A DNA stretch of 64,000 nucleotides from Erythrobacter sp. JK5 (GTDB taxonomy: Bacteria; Pseudomonadota; Alphaproteobacteria; Sphingomonadales; Sphingomonadaceae): NCBI RefSeq assembly GCF_018205975.1, contig NZ_CP073577.1, positions 1,426,001 through 1,490,000 on the forward strand. The letters run 5' to 3'. Positions 1-8,702 of the stretch are shown one piece after another. A program made the position numbers and the translations under genes. The notes beneath the pieces are model-generated. The model was not told the origin of the DNA. It was given only the letters and a program-made list of their open reading frames with translations, and did no database searches. Every line of letters begins with the position of its first letter. The stretch's first letter is position 1.

Positions 1-894
1 GTTCCCAAGTGGACACCGGTTGGCGAACGCAATGCCGGTTTTCGCATCATGCGCCTTAAGAACAAGCTGGGTGATCTCTCGAATGCCTCCTCGGAGATCG
101 AATATCACGATGCTTATGCGGAGCGGGTTGGAGAGGAGGGGCGCGGGGTGGCAACGATCATCCAGATGGTTCAGCATACCCGTCTGGACTGCATTGTCGG
201 CTCTGCTGCTACTATGCGCGCCGCGCTGGCCGAGGCCATATGGCACACCAGCCATCGCACGGCGTTCCAGCGCAATCTGGCGGACCAGCCCGCGATGGCC
301 GCTGTCCTTGCAGACCTTGCCGTGGAGAGCGAAGCGGCCACATCGCTTGCGTTCCGTGTCGCAGCCGCATTCGACCGTAAGGAACCGCTGGCCCGTCTGC
401 TGACACCGATCGCCAAATACTGGGTCTGCAAACGCGCGCCGGGCATGGTGTACGAAGCGATGGAATGCCTTGGTGGTGGCGGCTATGTCGAGGACGGACC
501 GATGCCGCGCCTTTTCCGGCAATCACCCCTAAACGCAATCTGGGAAGGCTCGGGCAACGTCATCGCGCTTGATGTCTTGCGAGCGATAACGCGCGAACCC
601 GACTCGCTCGAATCTTTGCGGGAGTTTCTCGCAGAGGCACGCGGCAAACACCCCTTATACGACAACTGGATCGAGTCGCTCGATTTCAGCGATAGCGGTG
701 AGCACCGCGCACGCAATATGGTCGAAAGGTTGGCGCTAGCAGCGCAGGCTGCGGCGCTGATTTGCGCTGAAAGCCCGATTGCCGAGGCATTTTGCCGGTT
801 ACGCCTTGTGAGCCCATCGCTGGCCTATGGCGGCTCGGACGCGGTTATCGACTCACGTGACATTATCGAGCGGGCAAAGCCAGCAATCGGCTGA
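1..894 (+). CDS. AidB-like acyl-CoA dehydrogenase, C-terminal part (5' truncated by window edge)
   Basis: The frame is open from base 1, so the N-terminus lies outside the window. The visible part holds the middle beta domain and the C-terminal helical bundle of the flavin acyl-CoA dehydrogenase fold. It carries the stretches GERNAGFRIMRLKNKLG and SNASSEIEY followed by VGEEGRGVATIIQMVQHTR, the arrangement typical of the AidB/DNA-alkylation-response branch rather than of short-chain fatty acid dehydrogenases. The motif ECLGGGGYVEDGPMPRLFR followed by IWEGSGNV is the usual FAD-contacting C-terminal region. The physiological substrate of this branch is uncertain; E. coli AidB binds DNA and is linked to alkylation protection. 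The next gene is convergent. Confidence 0.85.
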   Translation, partial: VPKWTPVGERNAGFRIMRLKNKLGDLSNASSEIEYHDAYAERVGEEGRGVATIIQMVQHTRLDCIVGSAATMRAALAEAIWHTSHRTAFQRNLADQPAMAAVLADLAVESEAATSLAFRVAAAFDRKEPLARLLTPIAKYWVCKRAPGMVYEAMECLGGGGYVEDGPMPRLFRQSPLNAIWEGSGNVIALDVLRAITREPDSLESLREFLAEARGKHPLYDNWIESLDFSDSGEHRARNMVERLALAAQAAALICAESPIAEAFCRLRLVSPSLAYGGSDAVIDSRDIIERAKPAIG

Positions 895-922
895 CGCAAC
901 AAGGCGCGATGGCCCGCGGCCG

Positions 923-2578
923 CTATTCATTCGCCAGCGCCGAAATCCGCCTCATGGCTTGCGTAAAGCGTTGCAGTGCATCAGACGTGCTGCCACGCGG
1001 CAGCATCGCTTCGATCAGGTAGAAGCCGTCCTCTTCTTCGACCGCTCTCTTCAGCGCCTCGGCGAGTTGGGAGCAGGCCTCAACCCGCTCTCCTTTCCCA
1101 CCAAGCGATTGCGCCAAGTCTGCATAGTGAAAATCGGCGAGGTCGGTGTAAGCATCAGCTGCGGCAAAACTCCGGAGCATCCCCCAGCCCTGATTGTTGA
1201 GGACGATCACGATCGGTGACCATCCATAGCGTTGGCAGTTTCCGAGTTCCCAGCCGGTCATCTGGAATGCGCCATCCCCGACGAGCACGATCGGACGGCG
1301 GCCTGTGACAGCGTTGATGGCAAGCCCCGCGGGGACGCCTGTTCCCATCGAAGCATAGTATCCAGGCGCAACCAATTCGGTATCGGCGACTTCCAGGCCT
1401 ATGAACAGGCAGTCTCCGACATCGGCGGCAATCGGCATGGGCCCATGAGTTTCGAACAGGTCGTTGATGCCGATGGCGATATGCGACGGTGCCAGCGGCG
1501 TCGCGTCATCGGGCAACCCAACCGCGTAGGATGCACCGCTCGCCGACTTGGCCGCTCCGATCGGCTCGGCGATTTCGGTCAACGCGTCGATCAGCGCTTC
1601 GAGTGTGACGTCCGGATAGATGTGATGAGCGAACACCACGGTGCGATCAAGCGCGCGGATCGATGCTCGCATATCGATCTCGCGTCCGGAAACGCCAAAA
1701 TTCGTGTCGCAAACAATCACTCCGAGCATCAACAGGCAGTCCGCGCCTTCTATCGCTTCGGCGACGCCCGAGTTCCCGGCGGAGCCAAGATAGGTGCCGA
1801 GCAAAGGCAATTCCTCGCCTGCAAACAGCCCCCTGCCCATGAAGCTTGTTGCAACCGGAATGCACAAGGTCCGACATAGCTCGGCGATCCTGTCTTCGAG
1901 GTCGTATCGGCGCGCTTCAACGCCAACGAGGATTGCAGGGGACTCAGCCGCTCGGAGTTTGCCGATGATTTCGCGGGCGCAGGCGCGCGCACTATCAAGG
2001 TCAGGGGGCGGCAGATGCATTGAAGGCACTGAGGCGCATGGCATGTCGACGAGATCGCGAGGGAACTCGATATAGACCGGTCGCGACAGACTGATGGCGG
2101 TGTCGAGCACTCTTGCGATCCCTTGATGTGCGATCGCCGGGTCATCGAGAATGCATTGGGCACAGGTCAATTCTCGGAAGACTTCGAATTGGGAGTTCAG
2201 GCTCTTGACCTGATGGTGCAGGCCGAGCCCCAAGACCCCCTCCTGCGCGCCGGACGCTCCCGAAATGACCACCAGGGGCGATTTCTCGGCATAGGCCTGA
2301 GCCACGGCGTTCACCATGTTGAGAGCACCGGCACCGTAGGTGACAGCCGCAACGCCCAAACTGCTCCCGATCCGGCTGGCGGCATCCGCCGCATAGCCGA
2401 CCGAGGGTTCGTGGCTCAGCGTGTGCAAGGGCAGAATGTCGGTCTCGGAGATGGCGCGGAAGAAGGGCAGGACAAAATCACCCGGAATTCCGAAAACCCG
2501 GTCCGCTCCGCGATCCTTGAGCGCCTTGAGCAAGGCCGTCGCCAGTGTCTCCGACAATCCGTTTCTCCGCAGGTCCAA
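923..2578 (-). CDS. Thiamine-diphosphate-dependent 2-oxo acid decarboxylase (indole/phenylpyruvate decarboxylase-like)
   Basis: This 551-residue protein has the three-domain PYR-central-PP layout of non-oxidative keto acid decarboxylases. The N-terminal domain has the cofactor-activating glutamate in LSHEPSVGYAADAA, and VTYGAGALNMVNAVAQAYAEKSP; the family's paired histidines appear as GLHHQVKS. The diphosphate-binding motif is GDGAFQMTGWELGNC running to NNQGWG. The overall pattern is nearest to Azospirillum-type phenylpyruvate/indolepyruvate decarboxylase and more distant from Zymomonas pyruvate decarboxylase, so the substrate (aromatic 2-oxo acid or pyruvate) is open. It is divergent from nrdD and shares its promoter region, which contains an FNR-type box, so low-oxygen expression is possible. 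Family confidence is high, substrate confidence low. Confidence 0.85.
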   Translation of the reverse strand: MDLRRNGLSETLATALLKALKDRGADRVFGIPGDFVLPFFRAISETDILPLHTLSHEPSVGYAADAASRIGSSLGVAAVTYGAGALNMVNAVAQAYAEKSPLVVISGASGAQEGVLGLGLHHQVKSLNSQFEVFRELTCAQCILDDPAIAHQGIARVLDTAISLSRPVYIEFPRDLVDMPCASVPSMHLPPPDLDSARACAREIIGKLRAAESPAILVGVEARRYDLEDRIAELCRTLCIPVATSFMGRGLFAGEELPLLGTYLGSAGNSGVAEAIEGADCLLMLGVIVCDTNFGVSGREIDMRASIRALDRTVVFAHHIYPDVTLEALIDALTEIAEPIGAAKSASGASYAVGLPDDATPLAPSHIAIGINDLFETHGPMPIAADVGDCLFIGLEVADTELVAPGYYASMGTGVPAGLAINAVTGRRPIVLVGDGAFQMTGWELGNCQRYGWSPIVIVLNNQGWGMLRSFAAADAYTDLADFHYADLAQSLGGKGERVEACSQLAEALKRAVEEEDGFYLIEAMLPRGSTSDALQRFTQAMRRISALANE

Positions 2579-2774
2579 GATGCGCGCCCGAAGCGCGAGG
2601 CATCGTCACATGTGCCGCGCGGATAGGTCAGCGATACGGCTGAGGCTTTGACCGAAGTCAAGAATGCGATCCTACCATGAGGGGCGTCACCCGGGCCTGA
2701 TCTGGGGATCGCATGACTGTTCCTTGATGCCGCGAAACTCGCCCGAAACGCTCCATCGAGAAAATTTCATCGGT

Positions 2775-2816
2775 TTGACATTTATCAATCCAATCTTCCT
2801 ATCTTGTGCCTAGGAT
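2775..2816 (+). promoter_or_regulatory. FNR/FixK-type box and candidate -10 for nrdDG
   Basis: Bases 2775-2788 read TTGACATTTATCAA. This matches the FNR/FixK consensus (TTGAT, four bases, ATCAA) with one mismatch. A -10-like TAGGAT lies at 2811-2816, which would put the box centre about 41 bases upstream of a start near 2823, the spacing of class II FNR promoters. nrdD starts at 2891. The box also sits between nrdD and the divergent decarboxylase, so it might affect both. Site recognition is from the sequence; regulation is inferred. Confidence 0.6.
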
Positions 2817-2890
2817 TCCATAACTAACACTACATGTTGTGTCTAAGCCGCTCGCCAAGAGCTGGCTCGGATCAGGGAGAGAATGGAACC

Positions 2891-4912
2891 ATGACGCTGA
2901 AACTGAAGAACGAAAGTGCTTGCGAAGCGCTTGCAGCGAATGATCGTTCGTATGGCCAAGTAGGCATTCGTGACGCACTCCGGGGTGGCCGCGAAATCAA
3001 CTGCTCCGAAACCGTCGGTGAGTATATCTCGGGTGCCGACTGGCGGATCAAGGCCAACGCCAATGTCGGCTATTCGCACGCCGGCCTCATCAGCAACGTC
3101 GCGGGCAAGGTGATCGCCAATTTCTGGCTCGACGAGGTCTACGCGCCCGAGGAGGGCCTGGCGCACCGGCAGGGTGACATCCATATCCACGATCTCGACT
3201 GCCTGACCGGGTATTGCGCGGGGTGGTCGCTGCGCGCGCTGCTGAACGATGGGTTCAACGGTGTCGCCGGGCGCGTCTCGTCTCGCCCGCCACGCCATTT
3301 CCGCGAAGCGCTCGGCCAGATGAGCAACTTCCTCGGCATCCTGCAATCGGAATGGGCCGGCGCGCAGGCGTTTTCGAGTTTCGACACCTATCTGGCGCCC
3401 TACGTCTTCTACGATAATCTGACATTCGCTGAAGTGAAAAAGGCGATCCGGCAGTTCGTTTACAACCTCAATGTGCCGGCGCGCTGGGGTCAATCTCCGT
3501 TCACGAACATTACGCTCGACATCGCGGTGCCCGAAGACTTGCGCAGTCTCTATCCGACCTATCGGGACCTCCATCTTTTCGCCGGGATCGAGAATGACGT
3601 CCTGCTTGCCCGGGCACAGGCACGGGACATGGGATTGCGATCGCTGAAAGACATGACCTTCTCCCACTTCGCTGCGGAGATGGAGCTGATCAATCTCGCC
3701 TATTATGAAGTGATGACCGAAGGCGACGCGACCGGCCAACCCTTTACCTTCCCGATCCCAACCGTGAACATCACCGAGGATTTCGACTGGGACAGCAAGG
3801 TAGCCACCGCGATCTTCGAGAACGCGGCGAGGGTCGGGTCCTCCTATTTCCAGAACTTCATCGGCAGCCAGTATATCCGCGATCCGGAGACCGGGGAGCG
3901 ACACCCCAACCCCGAAGCCTACTCGCCGGGCGCAGTGCGATCCATGTGCTGCCGCCTCCAGCTCGATCTGCGCGAACTGTTGAAACGCGGAAACGGCCTG
4001 TTCGGCTCGGCTGAAATGACCGGTTCGCTCGGCGTCGTTACCATCAACATGGCTGCGCTTGGCTATCGCTTCAAAGGCGATCTACCAGCCCTGATGGATG
4101 AGCTCGACCGGTTGATGGATATCGCGAAGTCAACGCTCGAGAAGAAGCGCGCTTTCGTCCAGCAGATGTACGATCGCGGATTGTACCCGTTCACCGCCCG
4201 TTACCTGCCGTTCCTGCGCAACCACTTTTCGACCATCGGGGTCAACGGGATGAACGAAATGGTGCGCAACTTCACCGGGGACGCCTCTGATCTAACCGAG
4301 CCGGACGGGATTCAGATGGCGCTGGATATCCTCGACCATATGCGTGCCAAGCTGGTCGGGTATCAGGAACTGACCGGCAATCTGTACAATCTCGAAGCCA
4401 CTCCTGCAGAGGGCACCACCTATCGCTTTGCCAAGGAAGACCGAAAGCGGTTCCCCGACATCCTCCAGGCCGGCTGTGAGGAGAACATCTACTATACCAA
4501 TTCGTCGCAGATCCCGGTCGATCACACCGACGATCCGTTCGAAGCCCTCGAGCTGCAGAATGACCTGCAATGCAAATATACCGGCGGTACGGTGCTTCAT
4601 CTTTACATGAGCGAGAAACTGTCGAGTGCCGATGCCGCGCGCAACTTCCTGAAGAAGGTGCTGACCAATTATCGCGTGCCCTACGTCACGCTGACACCGG
4701 TCTTCTCGGTCTGCGACACGCATGGCTATCTACAGGGCGAGCAACCGGAATGCCCCGAATGCGGTGAAAGGACCAAGGTCTGGACCCGGGTGATGGGATA
4801 CTTCCGACCGGTGGACAGCTTCAACAAAGGCAAGAGCGGCGAACACCGCGAGCGCCGCCATTTCACCGAGGATGCCGCGATGGTCGGCGACCTCTTTGCA
4901 TCACCGCACTGA
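2891..4912 (+). CDS. nrdD: Anaerobic (class III) ribonucleoside-triphosphate reductase
   Basis: This is a glycyl-radical enzyme that makes deoxyribonucleotides without oxygen. The start at 2891 gives MTLKLKN and follows a purine-rich GGGAGAG stretch; the frame is open further upstream. Landmarks in order are HRQGDIHIHDLD, SNFLGILQSEWAGAQAFSSF, the cysteine pair in SMCCRLQLD, and a C-terminal region with VCDTHGY, CPECG (zinc site) and RVMGYFRPVDSFNKGK, whose glycine is the radical site. The 673-residue protein is shorter than E. coli NrdD and appears to lack the N-terminal ATP-cone, because the HxxGDIHxHDLD motif comes about 90 residues earlier. nrdG follows immediately. Such an enzyme is unexpected in a mostly aerobic lineage. 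Confidence 0.93.
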   Translation: MTLKLKNESACEALAANDRSYGQVGIRDALRGGREINCSETVGEYISGADWRIKANANVGYSHAGLISNVAGKVIANFWLDEVYAPEEGLAHRQGDIHIHDLDCLTGYCAGWSLRALLNDGFNGVAGRVSSRPPRHFREALGQMSNFLGILQSEWAGAQAFSSFDTYLAPYVFYDNLTFAEVKKAIRQFVYNLNVPARWGQSPFTNITLDIAVPEDLRSLYPTYRDLHLFAGIENDVLLARAQARDMGLRSLKDMTFSHFAAEMELINLAYYEVMTEGDATGQPFTFPIPTVNITEDFDWDSKVATAIFENAARVGSSYFQNFIGSQYIRDPETGERHPNPEAYSPGAVRSMCCRLQLDLRELLKRGNGLFGSAEMTGSLGVVTINMAALGYRFKGDLPALMDELDRLMDIAKSTLEKKRAFVQQMYDRGLYPFTARYLPFLRNHFSTIGVNGMNEMVRNFTGDASDLTEPDGIQMALDILDHMRAKLVGYQELTGNLYNLEATPAEGTTYRFAKEDRKRFPDILQAGCEENIYYTNSSQIPVDHTDDPFEALELQNDLQCKYTGGTVLHLYMSEKLSSADAARNFLKKVLTNYRVPYVTLTPVFSVCDTHGYLQGEQPECPECGERTKVWTRVMGYFRPVDSFNKGKSGEHRERRHFTEDAAMVGDLFASPH

Positions 4913-4913
4913 G

Positions 4914-5651
4914 ATGGAATCGGTTGCAACATTGCCGGAGGGCAAACGGCACGTCGAAAGGCGTGCCACCGCCCCGTTTCACGGGCTGACCCCATTCACG
5001 ATGCTGGATTTTCCGGACCGGGTCGCCTGTATCATCTGGGTTGCAGGCTGCAACATGCGTTGCGGATACTGCCACAACCCACAGATCGTGCTCGGACAGG
5101 GCAGCATGAGCGAGGAAAAGATTTTTGCGTTTCTCACCAGACGTCGGAGGTTGCTCGATGGCGTTGTGCTTTCCGGCGGGGAGGCGACGAGTTGGCGCGG
5201 GCTGTTCGATTTCGCGATGAAGGTCAAAGCGATGGGATTTGCCCTCAAGCTCGACACCAACGGCCTGCGTCCCGATGTGGTCGCCCGATTGCTCGAAGCG
5301 CGATTGCTCGACCGGATCGCGCTCGATTATAAGGCGCCGCCTTCCAAGTTTCAGCGTGTGACCGGCGTCAAAGCCTGGTCGCGCTTTTCATCGACGTTGG
5401 ACATGCTGTGCGGCCAGAACGCGGTCCCCTTCGAGGTGCGCACGACCGTACACAGCGACTTGCTTGACGAAGAGGACGTGCTCACCATCGCCAGCGACCT
5501 TGCCGGTCGTGGCTATCGCAGTACCTATGCAATTCAGCAAGCGGTCTCCGGCGAAGTTCGGTCAACGCTTGGCGACCTTCCGGAAAACAAGCTCTCGATC
5601 AACCAGCTGAGGATGTCGGCGGAAAGCCAGATCACGCTTCGATTTCGTTAG
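4914..5651 (+). CDS. nrdG: Anaerobic ribonucleotide reductase activating enzyme (radical SAM)
   Basis: The protein installs the glycyl radical on NrdD using S-adenosylmethionine and a 4Fe-4S cluster. The signature GCNMRCGYCHNP gives the CxxxCxxC cluster ligands, and VVLSGGEATSW is the GGE motif that contacts SAM. The chosen ATG at 4914 begins one base after the nrdD stop (TGAGATG), which implies coupled translation; the frame itself opens earlier inside nrdD. It has 245 residues, about 20 of them a nonconserved N-terminal tail before FHGLTPFTMLDFPDRVA. The length and the TFTMxDFPD-type start resemble the longer NrdG subgroup rather than the short E. coli form. Confidence 0.93.
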   Translation: MESVATLPEGKRHVERRATAPFHGLTPFTMLDFPDRVACIIWVAGCNMRCGYCHNPQIVLGQGSMSEEKIFAFLTRRRRLLDGVVLSGGEATSWRGLFDFAMKVKAMGFALKLDTNGLRPDVVARLLEARLLDRIALDYKAPPSKFQRVTGVKAWSRFSSTLDMLCGQNAVPFEVRTTVHSDLLDEEDVLTIASDLAGRGYRSTYAIQQAVSGEVRSTLGDLPENKLSINQLRMSAESQITLRFR

Positions 5652-5734
5652 CCGGCCCGAGTGACTTGAGAGGGAGCAATATGGTTTACTTCTACGCAGC
5701 TAAAGTATTCAAAGCGACTTCAGTCTGACTTTAC

Positions 5735-6937
5735 CTAGGCGTGTCCAAGCCTGTCTTCGATCGCATCGCCTACCTGCTGAACCGCTTCCAACAAATGACC
5801 GTCATCGAGGTGGGCATATCGGGCCGTGGTCTGAACATTGGCATGGCCAAGCAGACGCCCGATCATTGGCAGCGTTTCCTTGTTCATCGCGGCATGGCTG
5901 GCAAAGGTATGGCGCAGGTCGTGGATACGAACGCCGGGTAGTCCTGCTTCGTCTCTGAGCCGGCGCCAGAACCCGTTCACGCAGCGAAGCGGCTTGCGGT
6001 AGCTGTAGTTCCAAAACAGGTACGGAATCCTCTCGAAGCGGGGGAGCGCGGCGATCACTTCACGGGCTGCCGAGCCGAGCCAAACCGTTCGTGGTCCGGT
6101 TTTGCTGTCGCGCAAGTGCAGGCGGTTACACTTGATGTCGGTCCATTCGAGCGTGAGGATTTCGCTCTTGCGACAGCCGGTCAGCAACAGGAGCGTGATG
6201 GCTGCACCCGCGCACTGCTTCGTGCGGTCGTCCGATGATCGAAGCTTCGCCAGTTCGGTTCCCAAGCGAGCGAGTTCTTCGTTCGTAAGGAAGCGCTCGC
6301 ACTGGCGCTTGCGGTTGGGCCGCACGGAACGGCACGGATTGGTGTTTTCGAGCCGGTAGCCCCACTCTTCCGCCTTGTTCAGCATGTGCTTTAGGATTTC
6401 AAAGGTCCGGTTCGATGCTCCCGGCCCTGTCCGATTGTTGAGGTCCGCAAACCAGCTTGTGACATGACCCTCGTTCAGCTCGTCGATGTAGATACCGGTG
6501 AAGGCGTCATCGAGATAGCGGCGGCGATAGCCGGTGTGGGTTTCCAGGGTCGATGCCTTCCAGCGTGGTGCCCAGCGTTCACAATACTCGGTCAAGAAGT
6601 CGGCGAAGCTCGGCGCTGACCGGATGCGCTGGCGCTCAGTCGCCGGATCGCGACCGACCTGCGCGTAGGCAATAACCCGGCGCGCGACCATCTGGGCCTG
6701 GTAGCGAGTCAGGACCGATGCAGGCCCGATTGTCACGGTGCGCATACGGCCTGCCATGCGGGTCTGGACGATGTAGACGTTGCGACCGCTCGGATAGTGG
6801 CGAATGCCAAAGCCGTGCTCGACTCCGAGCCATGTTGTAGTGCGCGCCCTGCCTTTGGGAACGAGCTTGAAGTTGACAGTGGCACCGACTTCGGCAAGCG
6901 CTTGCTCGACGATCTTCTTGAGGCTGGCGGCGGTCAT
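5735..6937 (-). CDS. Tyrosine recombinase/integrase (downstream member of a tandem pair)
   Basis: This 400-residue site-specific recombinase has an N-terminal arm-binding-like region (about 1-100), a SAM-like core-binding domain (about 108-210) and a C-terminal catalytic domain. Catalytic residues visible are the first arginine in LLTGCRKSEILTLEW, the HxxR box in IHDLRHTFASHAA, the second histidine in RLLGHANVQTTARYAHL, and the nucleophilic tyrosine in the same stretch. The start overlaps the stop of the upstream recombinase by four bases (6934-6937, ATGA type), so the two are translated together. It marks the left side of the mobile region. The nearby attachment core could not be identified. 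Confidence 0.9.
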   Translation of the reverse strand: MTAASLKKIVEQALAEVGATVNFKLVPKGRARTTTWLGVEHGFGIRHYPSGRNVYIVQTRMAGRMRTVTIGPASVLTRYQAQMVARRVIAYAQVGRDPATERQRIRSAPSFADFLTEYCERWAPRWKASTLETHTGYRRRYLDDAFTGIYIDELNEGHVTSWFADLNNRTGPGASNRTFEILKHMLNKAEEWGYRLENTNPCRSVRPNRKRQCERFLTNEELARLGTELAKLRSSDDRTKQCAGAAITLLLLTGCRKSEILTLEWTDIKCNRLHLRDSKTGPRTVWLGSAAREVIAALPRFERIPYLFWNYSYRKPLRCVNGFWRRLRDEAGLPGVRIHDLRHTFASHAAMNKETLPMIGRLLGHANVQTTARYAHLDDGHLLEAVQQVGDAIEDRLGHA

Positions 6938-8247
6938 GGCCTGAGACCAATAGCTTGCGCCAGCGAGCCAGAAACTCGCTCGGCGGCTTCGCCGATCACG
7001 TCATCGGACAGGTGGGCATATTTGGCGGTCGTCTCGACCAGCTTGTGGCCCAGCAGCTTACCAATGGTCGATAGGGGAACGTTGCCCATGATCGCGGTCG
7101 AAGCGAAGCTGTGCCGCAGGTCGTGGATGCGGACGTCTGGCAATGCGCAACGACGCCGGAAGACGAACCACCACTGATCGAAGTTCAGCGGGCGTTTTCC
7201 AGTGCGGTTCGGAAAAACGAGATCGCTGTCATTGCGCCTCTCGATTCCCGAAAAAACGTCCTGCGCCTGTGAATTAAGCCAGATCACCTTGGGACCAGTC
7301 TTGCTGTCTGGCAGCACGAGCCGTGGCGGTTTCACCCACTCCCAGCGCAGGTTCTTGATCTCGCCAACGCGCGCGCCAGTGAACAAGAGCAAGCGAGCGA
7401 TTGCGACCTCTGCTGGTCGGTCTGCCTCGGCCTCACGCAATGCCGCCCCGATCCGGCGATACTCGACTGGCGTCAAATAGCGTTCGACGCTTTGCCGCTT
7501 GTAGCGCGGCATGCCTCGGCAGGGGTTCGAACCTGGCCGACGCATCTTGAGCGCCTCGGCATATTTGAACAGCGCGGACAACACGGGCACGGCGCGATTG
7601 AACTTCACCTCGCTCTCTCCCGCGCATCCATCGCGCCAGCGGTGGATGTCAGGAGGGAGGATGTCCGCTACGCGCATGTCGCCAAACGTAGGTTTGATGG
7701 TGAGCCGCCACGCGCCCCAGTTCCGCTTGGTAGTCGATGGCTTCCAGACGCGCGAAAGATCGTCCCAATATGTCTCGACGAAATCGGTCATCGTCGGGGT
7801 GGCTTTGACCACTACGCGTTGGGGCAATCCGTCGAGCGCGGCTTCGGCAAGGAAGCGGCGAGCCTGCGCCCTCGCCAGCCCCGCCTCAAGTTCGTCGGCC
7901 CGGCCAAGGGTGATGCGCCGATGCTTCCCGCGGTGGCGCAAGCGAACGAACCAGAAGTAGTTCCCGCTCGGCCTTACGCGGAGCCCAAAGCCTGCAAGCT
8001 CGGTGTCCCAGATGCAGTATTCGCGCTCGCGCAGCGGCAGCTTGCGGCGGGCAAAATTGCCATCGAGAAGCGCTCTGCGCGCAGACCTTCGACGTTTGGG
8101 GACCATATGGCATTCGCCCTCATGCAAACTGCCCCCAGAACCCTTGGAAATACTGTCATTTGCGGGGACCGGGCGGCATTCAACAGCGCCCTCTCTGTCG
8201 AGCACTTTGAGCGTTTCGCGCACTGATTTTATTGCACTTTTTCCCAA
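6934..8247 (-). CDS. Tyrosine recombinase/integrase (upstream member of a tandem pair)
   Basis: The protein has a DUF4102-like N-terminal arm-binding section (ELAGFGLRVRPSGNYFWFVR), a core-binding domain, and a catalytic domain with ARVGEIKNLRWEW, VRIHDLRHSFASTA and KLLGHKLVETTAKYAHLS, so all catalytic positions are kept. The start is uncertain. The open frame begins with TTG at 8247, but an ATG at 8106 (MVPKRRRSARRAL) is preceded by GAGGG and begins where the family similarity begins, so the first 47 residues may not be translated. It couples by a four-base overlap to a second, sequence-distinct recombinase. Two coupled, non-identical recombinases suggest they act as a heteromeric pair. Confidence 0.88.
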   Translation of the reverse strand: MGKSAIKSVRETLKVLDREGAVECRPVPANDSISKGSGGSLHEGECHMVPKRRRSARRALLDGNFARRKLPLREREYCIWDTELAGFGLRVRPSGNYFWFVRLRHRGKHRRITLGRADELEAGLARAQARRFLAEAALDGLPQRVVVKATPTMTDFVETYWDDLSRVWKPSTTKRNWGAWRLTIKPTFGDMRVADILPPDIHRWRDGCAGESEVKFNRAVPVLSALFKYAEALKMRRPGSNPCRGMPRYKRQSVERYLTPVEYRRIGAALREAEADRPAEVAIARLLLFTGARVGEIKNLRWEWVKPPRLVLPDSKTGPKVIWLNSQAQDVFSGIERRNDSDLVFPNRTGKRPLNFDQWWFVFRRRCALPDVRIHDLRHSFASTAIMGNVPLSTIGKLLGHKLVETTAKYAHLSDDVIGEAAERVSGSLAQAIGLRP

Positions 8248-8317
8248 AACACAGCAGTGCTACTGCGTACGGTGTGCCAATTCTGTTCCCCATTGCGCGG
8301 CGAAATCCGGTGATCAT
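8180..8317 (-). CDS. Possible 45-residue small ORF upstream of the tandem recombinases
   Basis: An ATG at 8317 is preceded by a good ribosome binding site (AAGGAG, five bases before the start) and opens a 45-codon frame starting MITGFRRAMGNRIG. It ends inside the extended N-terminus of the recombinase in another frame. It could be a leader peptide, or a relic left by recombination. No family is recognised, and the only support is the ribosome binding site. Confidence 0.2.
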   Translation of the reverse strand: MITGFRRAMGNRIGTPYAVALLCFGKKCNKISARNAQSARQRGRC

Positions 8318-8657
8318 GGTCGCTCCTTTCTCGAAGGCATTTTCCAACTGAACCCTCGGAGGCGCGAGCATCCAGTTCGCGGTCGTAATCCTGCTTGATC
8401 TGCAACTGAATGAATACCACGCACAAGGACCGCACCCCCGCAAAGGCTGCGGCAAAGGAGCGCGTGCGGTGCCCGGGACCGGGGCCTGTCGGTTCCCGCG
8501 GCACCGCGCCGGTCCGACCCGCTGCCGCTCGGGAGTGCGCGCGGGGCCCAGAACAAAAATGGCCGCGCCCGCAGGAGCACCGCCGAAGGCGGGGCGGGAC
8601 CGAGCGCGTCCCCAGCCCCGCTCCACTTTTCGTCCCGCTCCAGTGCCAGCGAACACG
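8318..8657. other. Non-coding spacer
   Basis: No convincing gene is seen. The stretch 8450-8660 is very GC-rich, and its open frames have no ribosome binding site or recognisable protein pattern. It separates the recombinase block from the next minus-strand gene, whose terminator lies at its right edge. Confidence 0.5.
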
Positions 8658-8691
8658 AAAAAGGGGCAGGAACCGTCACCGGCTCCTGCCC
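8658..8691 (-). terminator. Intrinsic terminator after the 8703-8924 gene
   Basis: Inverted arms at 8664-8671 and 8684-8691 (GGGCAGGA and its complement) extend inward through a G-U wobble and a CCG/CGG step. On the minus strand the hairpin is followed by a run of five T (8658-8662). It lies just after the stop of the gene ending at 8703. Confidence 0.8.
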
Positions 8692-8702
8692 TCGTTTGGT
8701 CG

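Noticed and set aside
923..2578. Classical pyruvate decarboxylase (pdc)
   Set aside because: The motifs fit the wider decarboxylase family but look closer to phenylpyruvate/indolepyruvate enzymes, so the specific name was not used.
2843..3904. A 353-codon minus-strand frame
   Set aside because: It is antisense to nrdD, without a ribosome binding site or recognisable protein pattern.
5652..5734. Left attachment site of the island
   Set aside because: No copy of the tRNA-Met 3' end was visible in this gap, so no attachment site is called.
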